From contig CANRFX010000001.1 of the NCBI GenBank assembly GCA_947629995.1, forward strand, positions 1 to 43,167: a DNA stretch of 43,167 bases. Reading direction: 5' to 3'. Shown in pieces: positions 1 through 8,052 of the stretch (positions are counted from its first letter, which is position 1; the number at the start of each line of letters is the position of its first letter). This DNA comes from an uncultured Clostridia bacterium. Its GTDB lineage: Bacteria; Bacillota; Clostridia; TANB77; CAG-508. Both the position numbers and the translations under genes were made by a program. The notes below the pieces were generated by a model, which did not search any database, had not been told where the DNA came from, and was given only the letters and a program-made list of their open reading frames with translations.

Positions 1-126
1 AATAATACGACTATCAATAAAATTAATAGAATTTTATCAAAAAGTTCAGATGCTAATATTAAATATTTTTATGATATTATAAATTGTTCTCATATATTTT
101 TTAAAACTTACAAAAAAGATATATAA
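1..126 (+). CDS. C-terminal fragment of an unidentified protein (cut by window edge)
   Basis: Frame 1 is open from the first base to a TAA at 124-126, giving 41 residues that end in KTYKKDI. The composition is Asn/Lys/Ile-rich and ordinary for this genome. A hairpin terminator overlaps the stop codon, as expected for the end of a real gene. The tail resembles C-termini of some small clostridial HTH regulators, but this is too short to name. The start and most of the protein lie outside the window. Confidence 0.45.
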   Translation, partial: NNTTINKINRILSKSSDANIKYFYDIINCSHIFFKTYKKDI

Positions 127-157
127 AACCTCATAAAATTGGGGCTCATATATCTTT
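108..157. terminator. Bidirectional hairpin terminator
   Basis: AAAGATATAT (115-124) pairs perfectly with ATATATCTTT (148-157). On the minus strand the stem is followed by a T-run, so it ends the sensor-kinase transcript. On the plus strand it follows the stop of the partial gene at 1-126. Confidence 0.6.
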
Positions 158-168
158 ATTTAACTATA

Positions 169-1584
169 TTATTGGCGGTAAGAATCAATTTTAAATTCAT
201 TCTTTTCATCAAATGTTATTTGAATTAATTTTGTAAAATTATCTTTGCTTGGTTTGCCATATTCATGGATTGTCATACTTGCTTTGCATTGTTTTAATGT
301 ATCAAAAGTGTTCATCATACCCATACCAGTTCCACCGCTATCTTTATGAGTTGTACTTGGCTTTACTCCAAGATTTGCTAATGTTTCTTGTTCAAATTCA
401 ATGCCAGAATCGTAAACATATAAGCTATATATTCCTTCTATTATTCCTAATCTTACTAAAATACTTTTATTGGTATTTTCAGAATAGTTGATTGCAATAA
501 TTGCATTCTTTATAAGATCTGCTAATAAAATTTCTAGTTTATCTTTATCAATATAGTTGTTAACCATATGATGAATGTTTCCATTAAGTTGCAGTTGAAA
601 ATCTATTTTATTCTTTACACATTCTGACTGCATATATGATAACATATCGTCGATTTCTGGAATTTCTGTCTTTGCTAATTCTATAACTGTTTCTTGTTTT
701 AGTTCTTTTGTGATATCTTCTAACCTATCTTTTAAATCTATTTCTGCTCCCGCTTCATTATTTAACATTAATGTATTTATTTTGTATTCTAATGATTTTT
801 GTTTGTGTGCTATTGAATGACTTATTTTACTAAAGTTTAAGTTTTCTTTTTCTAATTCTTCAACTTCTTTCTTTTTGTTTTCTAGTTCTTCTTTTGTCTC
901 ATTTAAGTCTTTTATTAGCATCTTTTGCTTGTAGTATAGTTGTAAAGATTTTTGGATGATTATGAACATTATTATAATAAAGAATATTAATGCTGTTCCC
1001 ATTCTATTCGTGATTTTCCCCTGATAATTGGCTAAAATCACGATTAAAAATAGTATAATGATACTTATATTCAAAATTAAGACATCAAAATAATCATTTT
1101 TTAATCTTTTTTGTAAAAATGCAAATCCATTTTTGAATCTTTTCACTTTTAAAAATAAATACACTGCTATTGTATACATTATCATTAAAATAGAAAAACA
1201 TAAATAATCATTATCCATATCATTATTTCTTAATATTGCAATAATAAAATAACATATAGGTGTTATTATAATATATAGTATATAACTAATACTTAAAGAA
1301 ATAGAAATTATACATAAAGAATATCCTATTTTGTTTTTCGTACTTATAGCAAATATTACTGATATTGTAAAAATTAATATAATCATGCTAATTGAAAGGC
1401 TATTTGAATTTCTTATAATTCTGTATGTAACTGCAAAGCATAATAATACTATATATACAATTATTTTTACATATTTATTAGTCTTTTCTTTGTTTACAAT
1501 TTTAGTAGCTAAATAATAAGTTACAAATATTCTTGAAATATTAATAATTAATTTCATTTCTTGTGAATATAACATGCCATACAT
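169..1584 (-). CDS. GHKL-type membrane sensor histidine kinase (AgrC-like)
   Basis: The protein has 471 residues. About 220 N-terminal residues form several hydrophobic segments (a multi-pass sensor). A coiled coil rich in Glu/Lys follows (about 225-255), then a GHKL-type ATPase domain: N-box around LIKNAIIAINYSEN, G1-like YVYDSGIEF near residue 390, and G2-like GGTGMGMM near 417. The region with SHSIAHKQKSLEYK (about 258-271) is where the phospho-accepting His would lie. The ATG at 1584 has AAGGAG upstream. This architecture is typical of peptide-sensing AgrC-like kinases. No AgrB processing protease is present in the window. The nearest regulator is the Spo0A-type protein at 1901-2692, the likely partner, with a 16-residue peptide gene between them. 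Function is inferred from architecture; the ligand is unknown. Confidence 0.85.
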   Translation of the reverse strand: MYGMLYSQEMKLIINISRIFVTYYLATKIVNKEKTNKYVKIIVYIVLLCFAVTYRIIRNSNSLSISMIILIFTISVIFAISTKNKIGYSLCIISISLSISYILYIIITPICYFIIAILRNNDMDNDYLCFSILMIMYTIAVYLFLKVKRFKNGFAFLQKRLKNDYFDVLILNISIIILFLIVILANYQGKITNRMGTALIFFIIIMFIIIQKSLQLYYKQKMLIKDLNETKEELENKKKEVEELEKENLNFSKISHSIAHKQKSLEYKINTLMLNNEAGAEIDLKDRLEDITKELKQETVIELAKTEIPEIDDMLSYMQSECVKNKIDFQLQLNGNIHHMVNNYIDKDKLEILLADLIKNAIIAINYSENTNKSILVRLGIIEGIYSLYVYDSGIEFEQETLANLGVKPSTTHKDSGGTGMGMMNTFDTLKQCKASMTIHEYGKPSKDNFTKLIQITFDEKNEFKIDSYRQ

Positions 1585-1632
1585 AATTTACAAATCTCCT
1601 TTATATAATATTTTATTTATTATATAAAAAAA

Positions 1633-1679
1633 GAAAAAGATAATCAATATATGTAATAAAAATTACTATATGATTATCT
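1633..1679 (-). terminator. Hairpin terminator between the tiny peptide gene and the kinase gene
   Basis: AGATAATCA (1638-1646) pairs with TGATTATCT (1671-1679), with further inner pairing. On the minus strand the stem is followed by TTTTTC. It would end most transcripts of the peptide gene at 1699-1749 and allow only read-through into the kinase gene. Confidence 0.6.
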
Positions 1680-1698
1680 CTTAATTAATGACAACTAA

Positions 1699-1749
1699 TT
1701 AGATTCCTAATAATGCACTAAGCCATCTCCAAAATTCATCCCAACTCAT
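1699..1749 (-). CDS. 16-residue hydrophobic/amphipathic peptide, candidate signal or leader peptide
   Basis: The ORF encodes MSWDEFWRWLSALLGI and stop. Its Shine-Dalgarno, AAGGTGGTGAT, matches the consensus AAGGAGGTGAT at 10 of 11 positions and is spaced normally from the ATG, unusually strong for so short an ORF. The peptide has three Trp and one Phe plus Leu/Ile at helix-like spacing, with Asp4/Glu5 and Arg8 as its charges. It lies between a Spo0A-type regulator and an AgrC-like kinase, flanked by hairpins on both sides. No cyclic-lactone motif or signal peptide is visible. It could be a pheromone for the kinase, a small membrane-active regulator, or a leader peptide. Only the ORF, its ribosome site and its setting are seen directly. 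Confidence 0.55.
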   Translation of the reverse strand: MSWDEFWRWLSALLGI

Positions 1750-1793
1750 ACTATCACCACCTTCCACGCTTTGTCTAAAACTTTGTTGTTAAT

Positions 1794-1836
1794 AAAAAAA
1801 TACCATTTATTACTTACAAATAAACGGTATTTTTTT
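1794..1836 (-). terminator. Hairpin terminator after the Spo0A-type regulator (or leader hairpin of the peptide mRNA)
   Basis: AAAAAAATACCATTTATT pairs with AATAAACGGTATTTTTTT. The one imperfect position is a G-U pair in minus-strand RNA but an A/C mismatch in plus-strand RNA, so the structure belongs to the minus transcript. It lies between the regulator stop (1901) and the peptide start (1749) and ends in a T-run. Confidence 0.65.
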
Positions 1837-1847
1837 ATAGAAAATCA

Positions 1848-1877
1848 TGGCGAAAGATAGCGAAAAATGTCGAAAAA
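1848..1877. promoter_or_regulatory. Three tandem 10-bp repeats resembling Spo0A boxes
   Basis: TGGCGAAAGA, TAGCGAAAAA and TGTCGAAAAA follow each other with no gap. The third contains TGTCGAA, the classical 0A-box core; the others fit T(G/A)NCGAA. The 10-bp period puts all copies on one face of the helix. They lie next to a gene whose product has a Spo0A-type DNA-binding domain and about 100 bp upstream of the peptide gene. Autoregulation or control of the peptide gene is inferred. Confidence 0.5.
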
Positions 1878-1900
1878 TGAAAAAATCTAGTATTTGTATA

Positions 1901-2692
1901 CTAGATCATTTTCTTTATCTTATCTACATAGTAGTATAAAAACTCCATAGGTGTTGGTATGCCTGTTTCATAATTTACTCTTGCTGTATAATATTTTTCC
2001 AAATCATCAATTGACGAAACTCTCCATGCATGAATAATTGCATTTTGTATTCCATTTGTTATTGTGTTACTAGACTTTTTATAAACTTTAGTTAAATGTC
2101 TAATAACATTTTCATCTGTGTTTTCGTTTTGTATCAAAAATAAGATTGCATCATGAATATATTGTCTTCCTTTTAGTTTTGCTGTTACACCTATTAAATC
2201 TAATTCATGATAAATACATTCTGATATTTTGTTCTCACTTTCTTTTAATTCTTCTTTTAAAATTTCTACAGTCTGTTTGGGAGCTAATTCTCTTAAATTA
2301 AGAAAGTTATTAAAAACATAGTCATATGAATAATTAGGATGGTCTTTATATAAAATAATATCTGCTCCATCTCTATGAAGAATATCATATGTTCTTTTTG
2401 AATTTACATGAGTAGTTACTATAATAATTGGTTTATATTTTAAATTCAATGTTTTTAAATCTGTTAAAAATCCTAAAGAATCTGTATTACCTGTTGTACT
2501 ATTGTTTAATTCTATATCTAATATAATTCCTTCTGGACGTTTTAATTTCACATACTCTAAACCTTGTATATCTGAATCAGTTAAAGCAACTATTTCTATG
2601 TCTTTTCTGTTATTAGCACAATTAATAAGATTATTACAATCATTTACATCATCTTCTATAACTAATATTTTCATCGGTCTTACTTCTTCCAT
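1901..2692 (-). CDS. Response regulator with a Spo0A-type C-terminal DNA-binding domain
   Basis: The chosen ATG at 2692 (MEEVRPMKIL) has AAGGAGG just upstream, giving 263 residues. The receiver domain (about 7-125) shows the acidic pair in VIEDD, the phospho-acceptor Asp in GIILDIELN and the conserved Lys in ILYKDHP. The C-terminal half (about 160-263) resembles the Spo0A effector domain: the pattern LIGVTAKLKGRQYIHDAI, and a recognition-helix region SNTITNGIQNAIIHAW aligning with the Spo0A helix that reads 0A boxes. It is either Spo0A itself in a divergent form or a Spo0A-like paralog dedicated to the adjacent kinase; pairing with an AgrC-like kinase favours the paralog. Tandem 0A-like boxes at 1848-1877 sit just downstream of its stop. 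Confidence 0.85.
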   Translation of the reverse strand: MEEVRPMKILVIEDDVNDCNNLINCANNRKDIEIVALTDSDIQGLEYVKLKRPEGIILDIELNNSTTGNTDSLGFLTDLKTLNLKYKPIIIVTTHVNSKRTYDILHRDGADIILYKDHPNYSYDYVFNNFLNLRELAPKQTVEILKEELKESENKISECIYHELDLIGVTAKLKGRQYIHDAILFLIQNENTDENVIRHLTKVYKKSSNTITNGIQNAIIHAWRVSSIDDLEKYYTARVNYETGIPTPMEFLYYYVDKIKKMI

Positions 2693-2904
2693 TTTTTCCT
2701 CCTTAATTCCCACTTATAATATACCATATATTCTCAAAGAATACTATATTTGCGCGAAATTTTTTTCTATATTTTTATTAGTTTTCATTGTAAAATGAAC
2801 AAAAAGTAGGTGTTACATTTTAAAATTAATACGAATTGTGTTACAAGAAAAATAATGAGGAAAAAGAATTACATATGAATAAAACCCAAAATGATAAATT
2901 ATAA

Positions 2905-3750
2905 CTAATTTTTAAAAATACTATAAAGAATAATGCCTATAGACTGTATTACAAATAAATTTAAAATATTTGATGTTAATAAATTATTAGTTGCTTCAAT
3001 TACTCCTAGCATTTTATTTTTTTGTGTCTTATAATGCTTTTGAGATTCAAAAAATGTAATTAATTCTGGTATACTAGTAATCAAACCTAATAAAATTCCA
3101 ATTATAACTTGCGGAATATGAAATTGGTTATATAAATAATCTAACGTGTTACCTAATAATTCCCCTATTAAATATAGTAAAATTCCTGTTCCGATTAAAA
3201 TAAGTGTATATAATAAAGTTTTCCTAGTGTTTCCCTTTTCCTTTTTTCCTTCTTCTTCAATTTGTTTTTCTATCTCTTTATTTTCCTTTTCTAAATATAT
3301 TTTATGAGCATTGTTATTTAAATACAAAAATAGTACATATATTATTAAAAAAATAGGAACAAAATTTAAATCTATTTTTATATTATTACAAAGTAAAAAT
3401 ATTGGTATCAATATAGTTATCAGTGCCAAAACAAAATCTATTTTTATTGCTTGGTTTGCAAATGCTCTTCTATTTTTATTTACTATAATAGATGCTATAT
3501 ATTGAATTAAATTAATAACATTTGAACTTACTATATTAAAAACGCTAGTATCTATTAATCCATTTATACTTGATATACTAACAGTTAAAAATTCTGGTAT
3601 TGAGGTTGCATACCCAGATATATTACCTACTGTTTTAGGCTTTAAATTTAAATTTTCTGCTAGTTTTCTTAAGGTTCCTACTAAAATATATTTTGAAATT
3701 AAAACAATTAGCCCTGAATATATTATAAATTCTGTAATTTCTAAAAGCAT
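2905..3750 (-). CDS. Sodium/calcium exchanger-family (CaCA) membrane antiporter
   Basis: The ATG at 3750 (MLLEITEF) has AAGGAG upstream and is preferred to an upstream in-frame ATG with no ribosome site. The product has about 281 residues. Two internal repeats carry the family signature: SGYATSIPEFLTVS near residue 35-50 and LGLITSIPELITF near 220-235, each followed by an Asn-containing helix (SSNVINLI and TSNILNLF). These alpha-repeats form the ion site in CaCA antiporters. A lysine/glutamate-rich loop (about 155-175) separates the two halves. The gene is divergent from serS and is probably a stand-alone unit. The ion carried cannot be read from the sequence. Confidence 0.8.
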   Translation of the reverse strand: MLLEITEFIIYSGLIVLISKYILVGTLRKLAENLNLKPKTVGNISGYATSIPEFLTVSISSINGLIDTSVFNIVSSNVINLIQYIASIIVNKNRRAFANQAIKIDFVLALITILIPIFLLCNNIKIDLNFVPIFLIIYVLFLYLNNNAHKIYLEKENKEIEKQIEEEGKKEKGNTRKTLLYTLILIGTGILLYLIGELLGNTLDYLYNQFHIPQVIIGILLGLITSIPELITFFESQKHYKTQKNKMLGVIEATNNLLTSNILNLFVIQSIGIILYSIFKN

Positions 3751-3788
3751 TTTTCTCTCCTTTTTTCTTTTTATTTTTCCCCAATTTA

Positions 3789-3832
3789 TTGCCAATTATT
3801 AGAAAATATAGTATAATAAGATTATTATACTA
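3789..3832 (+). promoter_or_regulatory. serS promoter with a perfect 11-bp inverted repeat over the -10 region
   Basis: TTGCCA (3789-3794), a 17-bp spacer and TATAAT (3812-3817) form a good sigma-A promoter. TAGTATAATAA (3809-3819) and TTATTATACTA (3822-3832) are a perfect inverted repeat with a 2-base centre, abutting the AGGAGG of serS. The mirrored TATAAT could serve the divergent antiporter gene, or the palindrome could be an operator. The predicted leader is only about 20 nt, too short for a T-box. Confidence 0.6.
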
Positions 3833-3843
3833 GGAGGTAAATT

Positions 3844-5136
3844 ATGATTGATATAAAATTTTTAAGAGAAAATCCAGATTTAGTAAAAGAAAATATCAAG
3901 AAAAAATTTCAAGACCATAAGTTATGTCTTGTAGACGAAGTCTTAGAATTAGATTTTAAAAGTAGAGAAGCAAAATTAAATGGTGATAACTTAAGATCAG
4001 AAAGAAAAAATTTAAGCAACCAAATTGGTAGTCTAATGAAATCTGGAAACAAGGAAGAAGCAGAAAAAATAAAACTTCAAGTAAATGACATTAATAAAAA
4101 ATTAGAAGAAAACGAAAAATTAGAAAACAACTACTCAGAAGAAATAAAAACAAGAATGATGAAAATACCTAACATAATGCACGAATCTGTACCAATTGGA
4201 AAAGATGACAGTGAAAATGTAGAAGTTCAAAAATTTGGAGAACCAATCGTTCCAGATTACGAAATTCCATTTCATGGAGAAATTTTAGAAGCATTAGGTG
4301 GATTAGATCTAGATAGTGCAAGAAGAGTTAGTGGAAATGGATTTTATTACTTAATAGGTGATGTTGCAAGACTTCATTCTGCTGTTTTAACTTATGCTAG
4401 AGACTTTATGATTAATAAAGGGTTCACCTATTGCATTCCACCTTTTATGATTCGTTCAGATGTTGTAACTGGTGTTATGAGTTTTGAAGAAATGGACGCC
4501 ATGATGTATAAAATAGAAGGTGAAGATTTGTATTTAATTGGTACAAGCGAACATTCTATGATTGGCAAATTTAAAGACCAAATATTAAGAAAAGAAGATA
4601 TGCCATATACAATGACTTCTTATTCTCCATGTTTTAGAAAAGAAAAAGGTGCTCATGGTATAGAAGAACGTGGTGTATATAGAATACATCAATTCGAAAA
4701 ACAAGAAATGATTGTTGTTTGTGAACCTGAACAATCTTGGGAATGGTATGATAAAATGTGGTCTTACACTGTAGAATTTTTCCGTAGTATGAATATTCCT
4801 GTTAGAACTTTAGAATGTTGTAGTGGAGATTTAGCAGATTTAAAAGCAAAATCTTGTGATGTAGAGGCATGGTCTCCTAGACAACAAAAATATTTTGAAG
4901 TAGGAAGTTGTTCTAATTTAACAGACGCACAAGCTCGTAGATTAGGAATAAGAATTAAAGGAGAAAATGGAAATTACTTTGCACATACTTTAAACAATAC
5001 TGTAGTTGCTCCACCACGTATGTTAATTTCTATTATGGAAAACAATTATCAACCAGATGGAAGTGTTATAGTTCCAGAGGTTCTAAGACCTTATATGGGT
5101 GGATTGGAGAAAATAAATGTTAGTAAAAAATCCTAA
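3844..5136 (+). CDS. serS: Seryl-tRNA synthetase
   Basis: The protein has 430 residues, the normal length. The N-terminal tRNA-binding arm is an antiparallel coiled coil (about 25-105). The class II catalytic core follows, with motif 2 in PCFRKEKGAHGIEERGVYR and motif 3 in NNTVVAPPRMLISIMEN. It charges tRNA-Ser in the cytoplasm. The start ATG is preceded by AGGAGG. The end overlaps the start of engB by 20 nt, so the two are probably co-transcribed and translationally coupled. The reading frame is intact and contains no in-frame CGG. Confidence 0.97.
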   Translation: MIDIKFLRENPDLVKENIKKKFQDHKLCLVDEVLELDFKSREAKLNGDNLRSERKNLSNQIGSLMKSGNKEEAEKIKLQVNDINKKLEENEKLENNYSEEIKTRMMKIPNIMHESVPIGKDDSENVEVQKFGEPIVPDYEIPFHGEILEALGGLDLDSARRVSGNGFYYLIGDVARLHSAVLTYARDFMINKGFTYCIPPFMIRSDVVTGVMSFEEMDAMMYKIEGEDLYLIGTSEHSMIGKFKDQILRKEDMPYTMTSYSPCFRKEKGAHGIEERGVYRIHQFEKQEMIVVCEPEQSWEWYDKMWSYTVEFFRSMNIPVRTLECCSGDLADLKAKSCDVEAWSPRQQKYFEVGSCSNLTDAQARRLGIRIKGENGNYFAHTLNNTVVAPPRMLISIMENNYQPDGSVIVPEVLRPYMGGLEKINVSKKS

Positions 5137-5700
5137 TTTTGAAATATCAGCAGTAAGTCCAAAACAATATCCAAAAAATGGATTACCAGAAATTGTTTTA
5201 GTTGGAAAATCAAATGTTGGTAAATCTAGTTTTATAAATACTATGATTAATAGAAAAAAACTGGCAAGAACAAGTAGTGAGCCAGGAAAAACTCGTCAAA
5301 TTAATTTCTATAATATGGACAATAAATTCTATTTTGTAGATTTGCCGCGGATATGGTTATAGCAAGATGTCTAAAAAAGAGCAGGAACTTGTTCGGAAAA
5401 TTTATTGAAGAATATTTATTTAACTGTACAGAAATTTCTTTAATTATCTTTTTAGTTGATATTAGGCACAGTCCTACTGAAAATGATAAATTAATGTATA
5501 ATTACATTATTTCTTCTAAAATACCTTGCTTAATTCTTGCAAATAAAGCAGATAAAATTGCTATTACGAAAGTAGAAGATTCAGTTAAAGCCCTACAAAA
5601 GCAATTAAATCCACTTGGAGATATTCCAACTTTTGCTTTTTCTTCCGAAAGAAAAATATACCAAGACGAAGTTTGGAAAATTATTGAAAATTATATATAG
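5117..5700 (+). CDS. engB: EngB/YsxC ribosome-biogenesis GTPase, read through two +1 shifts at CGG
   Basis: The ATG at 5117 lies inside serS. Frame 0 gives the N-terminus with the P-loop GKSNVGKSS (about 31-39), then hits CGG at 5348-5350 and would stop three codons later. Skipping one C gives the G3 motif DLPGYGYSK. A second CGG at 5394-5396 again needs one skipped C to reach GKFIEEYLF and the G4 motif NKAD. With both shifts the product has 193 residues, a normal EngB length, ending at 5700. EngB assists assembly of the large ribosomal subunit and is essential in most bacteria studied, so both shifts should have to work well. The first shifted glycine is the invariant Gly of the DxxG switch motif. 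A broken gene is unlikely because everything downstream is conserved. Confidence 0.93.
5348..5350 (+). other. CGG +1 frameshift site 1 (engB, G3 motif)
   Basis: Context CCG-CGG-A; skipping C5348 reads GGA (Gly 78) of DLPGYG. Frame 0 ends at a TAG three codons on. Confidence 0.88.
5394..5396 (+). other. CGG +1 frameshift site 2 (engB)
   Basis: Context GTT-CGG-A in the already shifted frame; skipping C5394 reads GGA AAA TTT, giving LVGKFIEEYL. Without the shift the frame ends at a TGA within four codons. Confidence 0.88.
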
Positions 5701-5701
5701 T

Positions 5702-5743
5702 AAAATGGAACTATCTATTAAATTATAGTTAGTTCCATTTTTT
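5702..5743. terminator. Terminator after serS-engB
   Basis: AAATGGAACTA (5703-5713) pairs perfectly with TAGTTCCATTT (5730-5740), followed by a T-run. Confidence 0.85.
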
Positions 5744-5801
5744 ATATTCTAAAAAAGTCATAATTAGAAATGATAAACTTTTTGTAGAAAACTTTTCTTT
5801 T

Positions 5802-6077
5802 TTAGCAACAACATTTACATTTTTTTTCTTTTTTTCTATTACAGCAGTACATTAATATAACTGCTAATATCAATAATAGTCCTAATATTACTGCTAAAAC
5901 TATAATTGCTGCTAAATTTGCTAAGATAGCTGCAGATATAGCTGCTCCAATAAGCAATCCTATTACTACAGCAAACGCTGTTAAAAGAATAATTGCTACT
6001 ATACCAAAACAATTTCTTTTTTTTGTGCATTTTTGTTCTTTATTGTCATAGCAATAAATGGTTTCTTGTGGCTCCAT
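5802..6077 (-). CDS. Small two-helix membrane protein with Cys-rich tail
   Basis: The ATG at 6077 (MEPQETIYC) has GGGAGGTGA upstream; longer in-frame starts lack a ribosome site. The product has 91 residues: a polar N-terminus with Cys residues, two adjacent hydrophobic segments rich in Ala, Ile and Leu (about 28-78), and a basic tail ending KKEKKCKCCC. The clustered cysteines suggest metal or thiol chemistry at the membrane face, but no family is recognised. It is followed by a terminator shared with engB and lies just downstream of the DUF951 gene on the same strand. Confidence 0.6.
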   Translation of the reverse strand: MEPQETIYCYDNKEQKCTKKRNCFGIVAIILLTAFAVVIGLLIGAAISAAILANLAAIIVLAVILGLLLILAVILMYCCNRKKEKKCKCCC

Positions 6078-6135
6078 GGCAAAAGTCACCTCCCACATAA
6101 GTACCTTGTTTGATACTTTATTATATAATATGACA

Positions 6136-6330
6136 TTATTTTTCAAATTGTGACTTTTTTTCTATTTTTGTAATAGCTTTAATAGCTTTTTCTCTTGGCA
6201 ACATTATAACATGTTCGCAACCTTGACATTTTAATTTAAAGTCTACTCCTATTCTTGTAATTTCCCATAATTTACTTCCACATGGATGCTTTTTTTTTGT
6301 TCTTACAATATCTCCTATATTATATTCCAT
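6136..6330 (-). CDS. DUF951 family small protein
   Basis: The protein has 64 residues with the family pattern YNIGDIVRTKKKHPCGSKLW, then DFKLKCQGCEHVIMLPR. The C-x2-C pair and the upstream CG motif suggest a small zinc-binding or SH3-like fold. The start is one base after the gltX stop codon, so the genes form one operon. DUF951 proteins are widespread in Bacillota; the function is unknown. Confidence 0.85.
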   Translation of the reverse strand: MEYNIGDIVRTKKKHPCGSKLWEITRIGVDFKLKCQGCEHVIMLPREKAIKAITKIEKKSQFEK

Positions 6331-6331
6331 T

Positions 6332-7987
6332 TTAAAGCTCCTTTATTGCTTTTTCAAATCTCTTTTGGATGCTTTCTTTTCCTAATATTTGCATTATTTC
6401 ATACATATCTGGTGTATTTGTTCTACCAGTTAATGCAACTCTTAAGACTGTACTTACATCTCCAACATGTGCTTTATATTTTCCAGGATTTTCTTTAAAT
6501 TCTTTTACTTCTTTGGCATACCCCATTTCTCCTGATAATTCTTTAATTTTATCAAACCAAGCTTGTTTATCATCTTTTTCGTCATAATATTTTTCTAAAT
6601 ATAAATTTAATATTTTTTTGATTTCTTCTTTGTCTTGAATTACTTGGTATGGGTATTCTTGATTTTTATTCATGAATTTTTCGTCATACATATATTCTAT
6701 ATTTTCTTTTACATCTGACCATTTTGCTATGTCTTTTCTTGGTTTTTTGTTTCCTCTTTCGATTCCAAATACTTTTAAACTATATTCTTTATCATCTAAC
6801 ATCTTAACTAATTCTTCATCATGTTTTTTTGCCCATTTATATGATTTTTCATAAACTTCTTCTGCTGTCATTCTTGAGATTGCTAATTTTCCTACGTCAT
6901 ATAGTTTTACCATATCAAATAAAGCTCCACTTACACTCATTTTGTTTAATTGAAGTTCAAATTCGTCTATTGATTTATCTTGATTTGCTCTTCTCCAATT
7001 TTCAAAATTAGAGTTTGCAATATTTAATAAATATTCTTTTACAGCTATTTCTGGAATTCCTTCTTCTTCATAGTAAGTAACTGCCGCTTCTGGGTCTTTC
7101 CTTTTACTTAATTTTCTTTTATTTCCATTGTCATTTTTCATAATTGGTGCAATATGTGCATATTTAGGTGGTTTAAACCCTAATTCATGGAATAATTGTA
7201 AATGTAATGGAACTGATGATAGCCATTCATCTCCACGAATTACGTGTGTTGTTCCCATTAAATGATCATCTACTGCATGTGCAAAATGATAAGTTGGAAG
7301 TCCATCTGCTTTAATAATTACAATATCTTGGTCGTTTTCTGGAAAATCTACATTTCCTTTTATTACGTCATGGTGTTTTATTTTTCTATCTTCACGACCT
7401 GGTGATTTAAAACGTATAATATAGCTTTCTCCATTTTTAATTTTCTCGCACATTTCTTCAACTGTATTATTTCTGCATTTTGCCCATACACCATAATATC
7501 CTGGTCTAATTTTTGCTGCTTCTTGCTTTGCTCTTATTTCTTCTCCCTCTTCTGGTGTACAAAAACATGGATAAGCTTTTCCTTGTTCGATTAAATATTT
7601 TGCATAGGCTTGGTAAATTTCTTTTCTTAAAGATTGTTTGTATGGTCCATAATCTCCTTTTTCCTCGGTTTCAGATGTCATTCCTTCATCTGGCTCTATT
7701 TCAAATTCTTTTAGGGAATTTACAATATCTGTTACACCATTTTCTACTTCTCTTTTCTGGTCTGTGTCTTCAATTCTTAAGAAAAATACTCCTTCTGTTT
7801 GATTTGCTAATTTTCTTGCAATGAGTGATTGGTATAGCCCTCCTATGTGTACAAATCCAGTTGGACTAGGGGCAAATCTGGTAACTATTGCTCCTTCTTT
7901 TAAATTTCTTTTAGGGTATTTTTCTTCATAATAAGAAATATCTTTTATTTCTGGAAATATTAAGTTTGCTAAATCTTTATAATCCAT
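6332..7987 (-). CDS. gltX: Glutamyl-tRNA synthetase
   Basis: The protein has 551 residues and belongs to the class I synthetases. The HIGH-type motif is in APSPTGFVHIGGLYQS (about 38-53) and the KMSKS-type motif is KLSKRKDP (about 293-300). The enzyme attaches Glu to tRNA-Glu; if this genome uses the amidotransferase route it would also charge tRNA-Gln, which cannot be told here. It is somewhat longer than the usual 480-510 residues, through an extended N-terminus and anticodon-binding region. A sigma-A promoter lies upstream (8024-8052). DUF951 follows immediately. The frame is intact. Confidence 0.96.
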   Translation of the reverse strand: MDYKDLANLIFPEIKDISYYEEKYPKRNLKEGAIVTRFAPSPTGFVHIGGLYQSLIARKLANQTEGVFFLRIEDTDQKREVENGVTDIVNSLKEFEIEPDEGMTSETEEKGDYGPYKQSLRKEIYQAYAKYLIEQGKAYPCFCTPEEGEEIRAKQEAAKIRPGYYGVWAKCRNNTVEEMCEKIKNGESYIIRFKSPGREDRKIKHHDVIKGNVDFPENDQDIVIIKADGLPTYHFAHAVDDHLMGTTHVIRGDEWLSSVPLHLQLFHELGFKPPKYAHIAPIMKNDNGNKRKLSKRKDPEAAVTYYEEEGIPEIAVKEYLLNIANSNFENWRRANQDKSIDEFELQLNKMSVSGALFDMVKLYDVGKLAISRMTAEEVYEKSYKWAKKHDEELVKMLDDKEYSLKVFGIERGNKKPRKDIAKWSDVKENIEYMYDEKFMNKNQEYPYQVIQDKEEIKKILNLYLEKYYDEKDDKQAWFDKIKELSGEMGYAKEVKEFKENPGKYKAHVGDVSTVLRVALTGRTNTPDMYEIMQILGKESIQKRFEKAIKEL

Positions 7988-8023
7988 TATTTTTCTCTCC
8001 TATCTTTCACTATTATTTTTGCT

Positions 8024-8052
8024 ATTATATTATATATTTTAATTTTTAACAA
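8024..8052 (-). promoter_or_regulatory. gltX promoter
   Basis: On the minus strand TTGTTA, a 17-bp spacer and TATAAT lie about 35-60 bp upstream of the gltX start. Confidence 0.65.

Noticed and set aside
1699..1749. Cyclic-lactone autoinducer peptide (AgrD)
   Set aside because: The peptide lacks the central Cys, leader and charged tail of AgrD, and there is no AgrB gene.
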